Shown here one piece after another: positions 26,691 to 35,524 of a DNA stretch of 64,000 bases. Location: positions 1,736,001 to 1,800,000 of the forward strand of contig NZ_CP073089.1 in NCBI RefSeq assembly GCF_018137945.1, in the 5' to 3' direction. The DNA comes from Brevibacterium sp. W7.2 (GTDB taxonomy: Bacteria > Actinomycetota > Actinomycetes > Actinomycetales > Brevibacteriaceae). Made by a program: the position numbers and the translations under genes. How positions within the stretch are numbered: the stretch's first letter is position 1; each line of letters opens with the position of its first letter. Below the pieces are notes generated by a model. That model saw nothing but the letters and a program-made list of their open reading frames with translations, was not told where the DNA came from and made no database searches.

Positions 26691-27287
26691 GTGATCAGTT
26701 TCCTCAGCGGTACGGTCCATCGCATCGCAGCTGACCACCTCGTCGTCCTCACCTACGGTGTCGGCAGGAAAGTGCACGTGACACCCGACACCCTGGCCGG
26801 CACCCGCCACGGCGCCGACATCGACCTCGTCACGACCCTCGTCGTCCGCGAGGACTCGATGACCCTCTTCGGCTTCGGCACCGAGGACGAGAACCACACC
26901 TTCGAGGTCCTCCTGACGATCTCGGGCATCGGACCCCGCCTCGCGATGGCCATCCTCTCCGTCATGGGCCCCGACGAACTCGCCGCCGCGATCGCCGGCC
27001 AGGACGCCACCGCCCTGACCCGCGTGCCGGGCATCGGCAAGAAGGGCGCCTCGCGGATCATCCTCGAACTCGAGAACAAGCTCCCGAAGTTCGCCGCCGC
27101 AGCACCGGGCCCCGCGCTCTCCTTCGGCGGGACCAATCAGCAGGTCGTCGACGCCCTCGTCGGCCTCGGCTGGAAGGAGCCCCAAGCCGCCGAGGTGGTC
27201 CAGGAGGTCGTCGCTGACCTCGAGGCCGACGCCGGCACCTCGGCGCTGCTCAAGGCCTCGCTCAAAGTCCTCGGTGCCCGGAAATGA
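26691..27287 (+). CDS. ruvA: Holliday junction branch-migration protein RuvA
   Basis: 198 residues from the GTG at 26691, giving the canonical MISFLSGTV start after GAAAGG; a GTG at 26667 in frame is rejected. OB-fold domain I, two helix-hairpin-helix motifs ([16 protein letters not shown] and [17 protein letters not shown]) and the C-terminal RuvB-binding domain (residues 150-198) are present. It is 112 bases downstream of the HNH gene and overlaps ruvB by ATGA. Confidence 0.96.
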   Translation: MISFLSGTVHRIAADHLVVLTYGVGRKVHVTPDTLAGTRHGADIDLVTTLVVREDSMTLFGFGTEDENHTFEVLLTISGIGPRLAMAILSVMGPDELAAAIAGQDATALTRVPGIGKKGASRIILELENKLPKFAAAAPGPALSFGGTNQQVVDALVGLGWKEPQAAEVVQEVVADLEADAGTSALLKASLKVLGARK

Positions 27288-28357
27288 CCGACCGCGAAAC
27301 CGCCTCCTACGAGATGGACTTCGGCGACCAGCGGCTCACCGGCGCCGAGCACGACCGGCTCGTCTCCGGCAGCGCCGAAGCCGCTGAACGCGACGCCGAG
27401 GCGGCGCTGCGACCCAAGGGCCTCCACGACTTCATCGGCCAACCGCAGGTCCGCGAACAGCTCTCGCTCGTCCTCGACGCCGCGAAGGCCCGGCACAAGG
27501 CCCCCGACCACGTCCTGCTCTCCGGCCCGCCCGGACTCGGGAAGACGACGCTGGCGATGATCATCGCCCACGAGATGCAGGCGAGCCTGCGCGTGACCTC
27601 CGGCCCCGCCGTCCAGCACGCCGGCGACCTCGCCGCGATCCTCTCCTCCCTCGAAGAGGGCGAAGTCCTCTTCATCGACGAGATCCACCGGATGGCCCGC
27701 GCCGCCGAGGAGATGCTCTACGTCGCGATGGAGGACTTCCGCGTCGACGTCATCGTCGGCAAGGGCCCCGGCGCCACGGCGATCCCGCTCGACCTCCCGC
27801 CCTTCACCCTCGTCGGCGCGACGACTCGTTCGGGACTCCTCCCGGCGCCGCTGCGCGACCGCTTCGGCTTCACCGGGCACCTCGACTTCTACTCGAGCGC
27901 CGACCTGCTCACCGTCCTCACCCGCTCTGCCCGGATGCTCGGCATCGACGCGGAGAACCGCGGTCTCACCGAGATCTCCACCCGCTCCCGGGGCACGCCC
28001 CGCATCGCCAACCGTCTGCTCCGCCGCGTCCGGGACTGGGCGCAGGTGCGCGGCAACGGCACCATCGACGAGGCCGCGGCGCTCAACGCGCTTACCGTCT
28101 ACGAAGTCGACGAACTCGGCCTCGACCGCCTCGACCGGTCCGTCCTCGAAGTCCTCTGCAAGCGCTTCGCCGGCGGTCCCGTGGGACTCGGCACGCTGTC
28201 GGTGTCGGTGGGGGAGGAGGCCGACACGGTCGAAACCGTGTCCGAGCCGTACCTCGTGCGGGAGGGCCTCATCAGCCGCACCCCACGCGGACGCGTCGCC
28301 ACCTCGGCGGCATGGAGGCATCTGGGACTCCACATCCCAGCAAACTATGAGTACTGA
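27284..28357 (+). CDS. ruvB: Holliday junction ATP-dependent helicase RuvB
   Basis: 357 residues. Walker [12 protein letters not shown] near residue 81, Walker [10 protein letters not shown], sensor 1 GATTR, the arginine-finger region [12 protein letters not shown], and a C-terminal winged helix ([15 protein letters not shown]). It is the hexameric motor of the RuvABC complex. ATGA overlap with ruvA. The 81-base gap to yajC holds a TTGAGT at 28378 that could be part of a promoter, but its -10 is unclear. Confidence 0.97.
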   Translation: MTDRETASYEMDFGDQRLTGAEHDRLVSGSAEAAERDAEAALRPKGLHDFIGQPQVREQLSLVLDAAKARHKAPDHVLLSGPPGLGKTTLAMIIAHEMQASLRVTSGPAVQHAGDLAAILSSLEEGEVLFIDEIHRMARAAEEMLYVAMEDFRVDVIVGKGPGATAIPLDLPPFTLVGATTRSGLLPAPLRDRFGFTGHLDFYSSADLLTVLTRSARMLGIDAENRGLTEISTRSRGTPRIANRLLRRVRDWAQVRGNGTIDEAAALNALTVYEVDELGLDRLDRSVLEVLCKRFAGGPVGLGTLSVSVGEEADTVETVSEPYLVREGLISRTPRGRVATSAAWRHLGLHIPANYEY

Positions 28358-28438
28358 ACCCTGCGTATCGGTTCGCCTTGAGTACGGACTTCGAACTAAG
28401 CTAGTGCACTGGTCCGTTCTTATGGAAGGTTGATACCT

Positions 28439-29098
28439 GTGGATTTGCTGATCCCTCTCGCGCTCGCTGCGCTGCTGATTTTTTTCCTGTTCAACTCTCG
28501 GCGTAAGCAGAAGGCGCGTGCGGAGCAGATCAAGACGAACCTCGTTCCCGGAGCCAAGGTCATGACGACCTTCGGCGTCTTCGGCACCGTGCTCTCGATC
28601 GACGACGAGGACAACCAGGTCACCATCGAATCCGGACCCGGCACGGTCCTGCGCGTGCACCGCCAGGCCATCGGCCAGATCGACACCCCGGACACCGCTG
28701 TCGATGCGGCCCCCGCCACCGAGGCGACCGACTCCCCGGCGATCACCGACGCCGAACTCGACGCGATGAACGAGCGCAAGCGCGCCGAGGCGGGCGACGA
28801 CGACCTCAAGGCCGCCGACGCTGACCTCAACGCCGCCGACGCCGACTTCAAGGCCGACCGTGCCGATGCGAAGGCCGCCGATGCCGATCTCAAGGCCGAC
28901 CGCGCCGATGAGAAGGCCCTCGACGCCGATCTCAAGGCTGACGACGCCGATCTCACGGCCGACAAGGCCGACCGCACTGCCGCCGAGGCGGATGCGGCTG
29001 CCAAGACCAACGCCGACGACGTGGACGGCAGCTCGACTGAGGATCCGTCGAAGGGGACCGGCACCGACAAGCCGGACACCGACGACAAGAAGAACTGA
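28439..29098 (+). CDS. yajC: Preprotein translocase subunit YajC with a long heptad-repeat tail
   Basis: 219 residues from the GTG at 28439, nine bases after GGAAGG; a TTG at 28430 touches that site and is rejected. Residues 2-19 form the single membrane helix (DLLIPLALAALLIFFLF), followed by the YajC core (RKQKARAEQIKTNLVPGAKV, about 20-85). Ordinary YajC proteins end near residue 110-120; here residues 120-189 are ten consecutive heptads of type DADLKAD, then an acidic tail. YajC joins SecDF in an accessory complex for SecYEG. Family assignment is secure; the tail's role is unknown. Confidence 0.92.
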   Translation: MDLLIPLALAALLIFFLFNSRRKQKARAEQIKTNLVPGAKVMTTFGVFGTVLSIDDEDNQVTIESGPGTVLRVHRQAIGQIDTPDTAVDAAPATEATDSPAITDAELDAMNERKRAEAGDDDLKAADADLNAADADFKADRADAKAADADLKADRADEKALDADLKADDADLTADKADRTAAEADAAAKTNADDVDGSSTEDPSKGTGTDKPDTDDKKN

Positions 29099-29130
29099 TC
29101 CCCTCACTGCTCCCGATCGAAAGCTGAGAC

Positions 29131-31473
29131 GTGTCCGACATCGAAGAAAAGCCACGCCCTGGTTTGCGCTTCCTGTGGTTGACGGTCGTCACCCTGATCC
29201 TCCTCGGCGTCCTCGCCGCAGGTGTCATCTGGTCCGACGCCACACCCACACCGAAGCTCGCCCTCGACCTCGAGGGCGGCACCTCGATCATCCTCGAACC
29301 CCAGGTGTCCGAGGACACGACGATCAGCACGGAACAGCTCGATCAGGCAGTCGCCATCATCCGCCAGAGGGTCGACTCGACGGGTGTCTCCGAAGCCGAG
29401 ATCTCGACGCAGGGCGACAGGAACATCGTCGTCAACCTGCCGGGCAACCCCGATGAGGAGACTCGCAACCTCGTCCGCTCCTCGGCTCAGCTCGTCTTCC
29501 GCCGAGTCGCCCTCGTCGGCGACCCGCGCTCCCAGGCGCAGATCGACGAACAGCAGCAGGGACAGAACGGGGGAGACCCCTCCGAGGGGCTGACCGACGA
29601 GGAGCGCCAGCGCCTCGAAGACCTCACCGGTGGCAGCCAGGACGCTCCGACCGGCGGCGGCGCCGTCGTCAACTCGAGCAGTGCAGACGCCGCCGGCTCA
29701 GGTGACGGCAGTGCGACCGACGAACCCGCGAACGCCGGCGGCAACGCGCCCGCCCCGTCCGAGTCGCCCGCGGGTGAGGCCCCTGCGGATGAGTCGCCGG
29801 AGGGCGAGACCCCTGCGCCGACCCAGGCCGGTGAAAGTCAGGGTGAGGACACCCAGGTCACCGACTCGACGCCGCGCCCCCTGTTCGATCCCGAGCAGGA
29901 CACCGCCGAATGGCAGACGCAGGACATCATCAACCAGTACACGGAACTCGACTGCACGAACCCGGAGAACCGGACCGGCGGCGTCCAGCAGCCGGCCGAC
30001 CAGCCGGTCGTCTCGTGCGCCCAGGACGGGTCGGCGAAATACGTGCTCGGTCCCGTCGAGCTCTCCGGTGACCACCTCACCGACGCGACCTTCGGCTACG
30101 CAGCCGGCGCCAACGGCGTCCAGACCAACCAGCCCGCCGTCAACCTCGAGTTCGACGACACGGGACGCGAGATCTTCAAGCAGATCACCTCGGCGATCAC
30201 CGGTCTCCAGCAGCCGTACAACCAGTTCGCGATCACCCTCGACGGGCTCGTCCTCTCCGCACCGACCTCGAACGCCGTCATCACCGACGGCCGCGCCGAG
30301 ATCTCGGGCAACTTCACCCTCGACGAGGCCCAGACTCTGGCCAACCAGCTGAAGAACGGCTCCCTGCCGATCAGCTTCCAGGTCCAGAGCGAAGAGCAGA
30401 TCTCACCGACCCTCGGTGCGAACTACCTCAACATCGGCATCCTCACCGGGCTCGTCGGTCTCCTCCTCGTCGTCGTCTACTCGCTCCTGCAGTACCGGGT
30501 CCTCGGACTCGTCACCGTCTCGAGCCTCGTCGTCGTCGGCGTCCTCACCTATCTGCTCCTCCTCATCGCCTCATGGAGATACGGCTACCGGCTCTCCCTG
30601 GCCGGTGTCGCCGGTATCATCATCGGCATCGGCATGGCGGCGGATTCGTTCATCGTCTACTTCGAACGCGTCAGAGACGAGCTGCGCAGCGGCCGGAACC
30701 TGCTCTCGGCCGTCGAAGTCGGCTGGGACCGCGCCAAGCGCACGATCTGGGCGTCGAAGTCGGTCAACATGCTCGCCGCCGTCATCCTCTACATCCTCGC
30801 CGTCGGTTCGGTGCGCGGCTTCGCGTTCACCCTCGGCCTCGCGGTCATCGTCGACATCCTCGTCGTCTTCCTCTTCACCCACCCGATGCTCCAGCTTCTG
30901 GCACGGACGAAGTTCTTCGGCCAGGGGCACCCGATGTCGGGTATGGATCCGCGTCTGCTCGGGGTCAAGCCGGCCGCCTACCGCGGTGCGCTCGGCATCG
31001 ACCTCGACAACAAGGACAAGTCGCCCGAAGCCCAGCGCCGCGACAAGGCGCGGGCTCGCAAACTCGGGCTCGACGACGACGCGGAGACGATCGCCGGCCG
31101 CCGCGCCAAGCGCCGGGCCGAAGCGAAGAGCTCCGCGTCGTCCGAGGAATCGGCGAGCAGCTCCCGGTCGGCGACCGCGACGAAGACCGCACTGGCCGAC
31201 GACTCGGCGGAGACCGACGAGGTGACCGAGGCCGAGGAGGTGACCGAGGCCGAGGACGCGACGACCGCGGACACTGCCATGGACGCGGAGGACTCCGAGT
31301 CCGGCACGGCAGCGTCGGCCGAGTCCGCTGATGCGGCCGGGCCGAAGAAGACGAAGAGCTCGCGACGCAAGCGCGGATCGGACGCACCGTCGACCGGCGG
31401 CACGATCGCCGAACGGAAGGCGGCCGCCAAGCGCGCGGCAGCCGCAGACGATGAGAAGGGGGCAGAGAAGTGA
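29131..31473 (+). CDS. secD: Protein translocase subunit SecD, enlarged
   Basis: 780 residues, against about 550-600 usual in actinobacteria. The first membrane helix lies at 13-32, P1 periplasmic domain elements at ALDLEGGTSIIL and VVNLPGN, and the C-terminal six-helix RND-like block at about 430-595 (GIAG-type motif VAGIIIGIGMAADSFIVYFE). Two additions stand out: a Gly/Ser/Pro/Glu-rich insert (about 150-250) inside the periplasmic domain and a 170-residue charged tail after the last helix, rich in Ala, Glu, Lys and Arg. SecD uses the proton gradient to aid late protein export. GTG start; ends overlapping secF. Confidence 0.94.
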   Translation: MSDIEEKPRPGLRFLWLTVVTLILLGVLAAGVIWSDATPTPKLALDLEGGTSIILEPQVSEDTTISTEQLDQAVAIIRQRVDSTGVSEAEISTQGDRNIVVNLPGNPDEETRNLVRSSAQLVFRRVALVGDPRSQAQIDEQQQGQNGGDPSEGLTDEERQRLEDLTGGSQDAPTGGGAVVNSSSADAAGSGDGSATDEPANAGGNAPAPSESPAGEAPADESPEGETPAPTQAGESQGEDTQVTDSTPRPLFDPEQDTAEWQTQDIINQYTELDCTNPENRTGGVQQPADQPVVSCAQDGSAKYVLGPVELSGDHLTDATFGYAAGANGVQTNQPAVNLEFDDTGREIFKQITSAITGLQQPYNQFAITLDGLVLSAPTSNAVITDGRAEISGNFTLDEAQTLANQLKNGSLPISFQVQSEEQISPTLGANYLNIGILTGLVGLLLVVVYSLLQYRVLGLVTVSSLVVVGVLTYLLLLIASWRYGYRLSLAGVAGIIIGIGMAADSFIVYFERVRDELRSGRNLLSAVEVGWDRAKRTIWASKSVNMLAAVILYILAVGSVRGFAFTLGLAVIVDILVVFLFTHPMLQLLARTKFFGQGHPMSGMDPRLLGVKPAAYRGALGIDLDNKDKSPEAQRRDKARARKLGLDDDAETIAGRRAKRRAEAKSSASSEESASSSRSATATKTALADDSAETDEVTEAEEVTEAEDATTADTAMDAEDSESGTAASAESADAAGPKKTKSSRRKRGSDAPSTGGTIAERKAAAKRAAAADDEKGAEK

Positions 31474-32486
31474 AGAAGTTCTTCGCCTGGGGCAATCGCC
31501 TCCACAACGGTGAGTCCTCCATCCCCTTCGTCGGGAAGGCCAAGCTCTGGCTCTCGATCGCCGGCGTCCTCGTCATCCTCTCCCTCCTCGTTCCGCTCAT
31601 CGCCGGCTTCAACTTCGGCATCGCCTTCCGCGGCGGTTCGCAGTTCCAGGTCGACAACGTCACCGACACCTCGGCGAGCCGGGGCGAGACCATCGTCAAC
31701 GACGTCGTCGCCGACTCCGAACCGCGCCTGACCCCGACCGGGGACACCGCGGTGCGCATCGAGACGAACCAGCTCTCCGACGAGCAGATGCAGGAAGTCC
31801 GCGACGCCCTCTCGGCCGGGTACGACGTTCCCGCCGAGGACGTCACCTCGACCTTCGTCGGCCCCCAGTGGGGTGCTGACGTCACCCAGAAGATGGTCAG
31901 GGCCCTCGTCATCTTCGTCGCGATCGCGATGATCGTCATGGCGCTCTACTTCCGGACCTGGAAGATGTCGCTGGCCGCGATCGTCGGGCTCTTCGTCGTC
32001 ATGATCATCACGATGGGCATCTACTCGGCCACCGGCTTCGAAGTCACCCCGGAAGCCGTCATCGGCTTCCTCACCGTCCTGAGCTTCTCGCTCTACGACA
32101 CGGTGGTCGTCTTCGACAAGATCCGCGAGAACACCGCGCGATTCAAGGACAACAAGCGCCTGAAGTTCTCCGAGCTCGTCAACCTCGGCATCAACCAGAC
32201 GACGGTGCGCTCGATCAACACCTCCGTCGTCTCCGTGCTGCCGATCGCCTCGATCCTCTTCATCGGCGTCTTCCTCCTCGGCGCGGGCACGCTCGTCGAC
32301 ATCTCGCTGTCGCTCTTCGTCGGCACGATCGTCGCCGCCGCCTCGACGCTCTTCGTCGCCAGCCCCCTCTACGCGCTCCTGCGGTCGAACGAACCCGCCG
32401 TGAAGGAACAGGAAGAGGCCGTGCGTGAATTACGCTTGAAGGACGGCAAAGACGATGTGGCACCCGTGATCCACGCTGAGGTCTGA
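31470..32486 (+). CDS. secF: Protein translocase subunit SecF
   Basis: 338 residues; the GTG overlaps the secD stop (GTGA). The first helix (about 23-42) precedes a short periplasmic domain containing [15 protein letters not shown], and five further helices carry the family motif [22 protein letters not shown] and the [12 protein letters not shown] stretch. Works as a heterodimer with SecD. Normal length. rel follows 38 bases later; the apt gene usually between secF and rel in actinobacteria is absent. Confidence 0.96.
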   Translation: MKKFFAWGNRLHNGESSIPFVGKAKLWLSIAGVLVILSLLVPLIAGFNFGIAFRGGSQFQVDNVTDTSASRGETIVNDVVADSEPRLTPTGDTAVRIETNQLSDEQMQEVRDALSAGYDVPAEDVTSTFVGPQWGADVTQKMVRALVIFVAIAMIVMALYFRTWKMSLAAIVGLFVVMIITMGIYSATGFEVTPEAVIGFLTVLSFSLYDTVVVFDKIRENTARFKDNKRLKFSELVNLGINQTTVRSINTSVVSVLPIASILFIGVFLLGAGTLVDISLSLFVGTIVAAASTLFVASPLYALLRSNEPAVKEQEEAVRELRLKDGKDDVAPVIHAEV

Positions 32487-32524
32487 GACGAGACCACGAG
32501 CAGGATCATGCTGGAGAGGGGGAC

Positions 32525-34825
32525 GTGATGGCATCATCAGCTGAATCGCGCCGTCCGCGCGGCATCTCCCGTCTGGCCTGGTGGGCGGCCAGGGCGCAGA
32601 ACGACCCCGGCTACCCGCGGGTGCTCGGACCGATGATCCGGGCCTTGCAGTCGAGTCACCCGAAGGCCGACATCGACCTCGTCGTCCGTGCCTACACGGT
32701 CGCCGAGGAGGCGCACCGCGGGCAGACCCGGAAGTCCGGGGACCCCTACATCACCCATCCGGTGGCAGTTGCGACGATCCTTGCCGAGATCGGCATGCTC
32801 CCGGTCACCCTGGCCGCGGCGCTCCTCCACGACACCGTCGAGGACACCGACTACTCACTCGAGCAGCTCACCGAGTCCTTCGGCCCCGAGGTCGCCGCCA
32901 TGGTCGACGGGGTGACGAAGCTCGACAAGCTCACCTATGGTCAGGCCGCGCAGTCGGAGACCGTGCGGAAGATGATCGTCGCGATGGCCAAGGACATCCG
33001 CGTCCTCGTCATCAAGCTCGCCGACCGTCTCCACAACGCGCGCACGTGGAAGTTCGTGCCCGCCTCGTCGAGCACGAAGAAGGCACGCGAGACCCTCGAG
33101 ATCTACGCCCCGCTCGCGCACCGGCTCGGCATGAACACGATCAAGTGGGAACTCGAGGATCTCTCGTTCCAGGTCCTCCACCCCAAGGTCTACGACGAGG
33201 TGGTCCGCCTCGTCGCCGACCGGGCACCGGAGCGGGAGAAGTACCTCTCGACCGTCTCCCATGAGCTCCAGTCCGAACTCGCCGACTCCGGTATCGAGGC
33301 GGCCATCACCGGCCGGCCGAAGCACTACTACTCGATCTACCAGAAGATGGTCGTGCGCGGTCACGAGTTCGCCGACATCTACGATCTCGTCGGCGTCCGC
33401 GTCCTCGTCGAAACCGTCCGCGAATGCTACGCGACCCTCGGCATCGTCCACGCCCGGTGGAACCCGGTCCCCGGCCGGTTCAAGGACTACATCGCGATGC
33501 CGAAGTACAACATGTACCAGAGCCTCCACACCACGGTCATCGGCCCCGGCGGCAAACCCGTGGAGATCCAGATCCGCACCCATGAGATGGACCGGCGCGC
33601 GGAGTTCGGCGTCGCCGCCCACTGGAAGTACAAGGACCGCGGCAACCCGTCGAAGGCGATCACCTCGAACACCGCCCGGTCGGTCAAGGTCTCCGACGAC
33701 GGCGGCGTCGACGACGCCGCGTGGCTGCGCCAGCTGCTCGACTGGCAGCGCGAGGTCAGCGACCCCGACGAGTTCCTCGACAGCCTCCGCTACGAGGTCA
33801 ACTCGAAGGAGGTCTATGTCTTCACGCCCAAGGGCGACGTCATGAGCCTGCCCGCGGGCGCGACCCCCGTCGACTTCGCCTACGCCGTCCACACCGAGGT
33901 CGGCCACAAGACGATGGGCGCCCGCGTCAACGGCCGACTCGTCGCCCTCGACACGGAGCTGAAGAACGGCGACTCCGTCGAGGTGTTCACCTCGAAGGAC
34001 GAGAACGCCGGTCCGAGCCGTGACTGGCTCGGCTTCGTCAAGAGCCCCCGTGCCCGATCGAAGATCCGCCAGTGGTTCTCGAAGGAACGACGCGAAGAGG
34101 CGATCGAGAACGGTCGCGAACAGCTCGCCCGTGCGATGCGCCGGCACTCGCTGTCCGCGAACGCCCTGATGAGCCAGGAAGCCCTCCAGGTCGTCGCCAC
34201 CGAACTGCGCCTGCCCGATGTCACCGCGCTCTACGCGGCGATCGGCAACGGCGTGACCTCGGCCGCCCACGTCGTCGACCTGCTCGCAAAGGAGGTCGGC
34301 GAAGAGGAGGAGGTCCCGGTCCTCCCGCCGGAGCCGCGCAACCGCACCGGTCAGTCCTCGGGCCACCACTCCTCGGCCGGCGGAGTCGTCGTCAAGGGCG
34401 TCGACGACGTCCTCGTCAAACTCGCCCGCTGCTGCACCCCGGTGCCCGGGGATGAGATCGTCGGCTTCGTCACCCGCGGCTCAGGGGTCTCCGTGCACCG
34501 GGTCGACTGCCCCAACGTCGTCTCCCTCGAACGCGAACCCGAGCGCATGGTCGAGGTCTCGTGGGGGGAGAAGACGAGCGGGGTCTACCTCGTCCAGATC
34601 CAGGTCGAAGCCCTCGACCGTTCCGGTCTGCTCTCCGACATCACCAAGGTGCTCACGGAGACCCATGTCAACATCCTCTCCGCGTCGGTGGCGACGTCGA
34701 AGGCCCGGGTCGCCCAGTCGAAGTTCGTCTTCGAGATGTCCGATGCCAGCCACCTCGACACCGTGCTCTCCGCGGTCCGGAAGGTCGAAGGCGTCTTCGA
34801 CGTCTACCGCATCTCCGGCGGCTGA
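32525..34825 (+). CDS. rel: Bifunctional (p)ppGpp synthetase/hydrolase Rel
   Basis: 766 residues. Hydrolase HD domain with LLHDTVEDT (His102-Asp103), synthetase domain with [12 protein letters not shown] and [20 protein letters not shown], then TGS ([22 protein letters not shown] starts it), the zinc-finger/CC region with [16 protein letters not shown], and the C-terminal ACT domain. All catalytic signatures are intact, so it should both make and degrade the alarmone. Start may be GTG 32525 or the adjacent ATG 32528, after GAGAGGGGG. Its 3' end overlaps the convergent AbiEi-like gene by 22 bases. Confidence 0.97.
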   Translation: MMASSAESRRPRGISRLAWWAARAQNDPGYPRVLGPMIRALQSSHPKADIDLVVRAYTVAEEAHRGQTRKSGDPYITHPVAVATILAEIGMLPVTLAAALLHDTVEDTDYSLEQLTESFGPEVAAMVDGVTKLDKLTYGQAAQSETVRKMIVAMAKDIRVLVIKLADRLHNARTWKFVPASSSTKKARETLEIYAPLAHRLGMNTIKWELEDLSFQVLHPKVYDEVVRLVADRAPEREKYLSTVSHELQSELADSGIEAAITGRPKHYYSIYQKMVVRGHEFADIYDLVGVRVLVETVRECYATLGIVHARWNPVPGRFKDYIAMPKYNMYQSLHTTVIGPGGKPVEIQIRTHEMDRRAEFGVAAHWKYKDRGNPSKAITSNTARSVKVSDDGGVDDAAWLRQLLDWQREVSDPDEFLDSLRYEVNSKEVYVFTPKGDVMSLPAGATPVDFAYAVHTEVGHKTMGARVNGRLVALDTELKNGDSVEVFTSKDENAGPSRDWLGFVKSPRARSKIRQWFSKERREEAIENGREQLARAMRRHSLSANALMSQEALQVVATELRLPDVTALYAAIGNGVTSAAHVVDLLAKEVGEEEEVPVLPPEPRNRTGQSSGHHSSAGGVVVKGVDDVLVKLARCCTPVPGDEIVGFVTRGSGVSVHRVDCPNVVSLEREPERMVEVSWGEKTSGVYLVQIQVEALDRSGLLSDITKVLTETHVNILSASVATSKARVAQSKFVFEMSDASHLDTVLSAVRKVEGVFDVYRISGG

Positions 34826-35418
34826 GCCTCCTCGTCCGACCGCAGGACCGTCGCTGCACGGACTCCAGGAGCGCGGCCCGGGCGCGTGAAATGGTCGAGG
34901 ACCTGCCGCATCTGCGCAGCGTACGGGCGCCGTCCCACCTCGGCGAGATAGAGCCGCAGACGCCTGACCATGCCACCGGGGACATCGTCGATGAGCGCGG
35001 CGATCTGCGGGCCGGATGCCCGCCGGGGGTCGCGGACGAGGGGGAGAAGCAGATCGTAGAGGGTGCGCTCCGGCGTCGTCACCGGGTGACCCGCGATCGT
35101 CTCCCAATCACCGCGGGCGAGACTGAGCTCGTGGACGACGAGCCCCGTCGACTCGAGCACGCGCCGGCGCGGATGCGTCGTCAGCGTCAGCGGACTCGGG
35201 GCGCGACCGAGCCCGACGTGGACCCACCAGGCGGTCGCGTGAGAGACGACGAGGCGGGCCGGGAGCTGCGCGGCGAGCGCACTCATCCGCTCCTCGGGAC
35301 CGAGCACCGCCCCCGTGCGCACCCACGTCGTCTCCGACAGCCTGGTGAGCAGACCGTCGAGAGTGAGCTCCGTGAGATGCTCATAGCCGAAATCGCTGAG
35401 ACGGAAGATGTCCTCCAT
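34804..35418 (-). CDS. AbiEi-like (type IV antitoxin family) orphan protein
   Basis: 204 residues. The pattern [14 protein letters not shown], then [11 protein letters not shown] and [33 protein letters not shown] resembles the AbiEi C-terminal antitoxin domain (nucleotidyltransferase-toxin partner families), but there is no nucleotidyltransferase gene next to it: the neighbours are rel (convergent, overlapping by 22 bases) and a DUF349 gene. The N-terminal 45 residues could be a short winged-helix remnant. Its upstream region has two perfect DnaA boxes. Assignment is by pattern recognition and moderate; function as an antitoxin is unproven. Confidence 0.7.
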   Translation of the reverse strand: MEDIFRLSDFGYEHLTELTLDGLLTRLSETTWVRTGAVLGPEERMSALAAQLPARLVVSHATAWWVHVGLGRAPSPLTLTTHPRRRVLESTGLVVHELSLARGDWETIAGHPVTTPERTLYDLLLPLVRDPRRASGPQIAALIDDVPGGMVRRLRLYLAEVGRRPYAAQMRQVLDHFTRPGRAPGVRAATVLRSDEEAQPPEMR

Positions 35419-35466
35419 GGCGCAACTCTCGTCGCCCGGCGCGCTGAGATCAAGAGCGGAAACGGA

Positions 35467-35509
35467 GCCTGTGGATAACCGTCCGGCGACCGCACCGCCT
35501 GTGGATAAC
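35467..35509 (-). promoter_or_regulatory. Two perfect DnaA boxes, 30 bp apart, upstream of the AbiEi-like gene
   Basis: TGTGGATAA (the complement of TTATCCACA) occurs at 35470-35478 and 35500-35508, inside identical 13-mers GCCTGTGGATAAC at 35467 and 35497. Same orientation and exactly 30 bp, about three helical turns, between equivalent positions. They lie between the DUF349 stop and the AbiEi-like start, 50-90 bases upstream of the latter. Confidence 0.75.
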
Positions 35510-35524
35510 TGCCGAACAGGTCAG

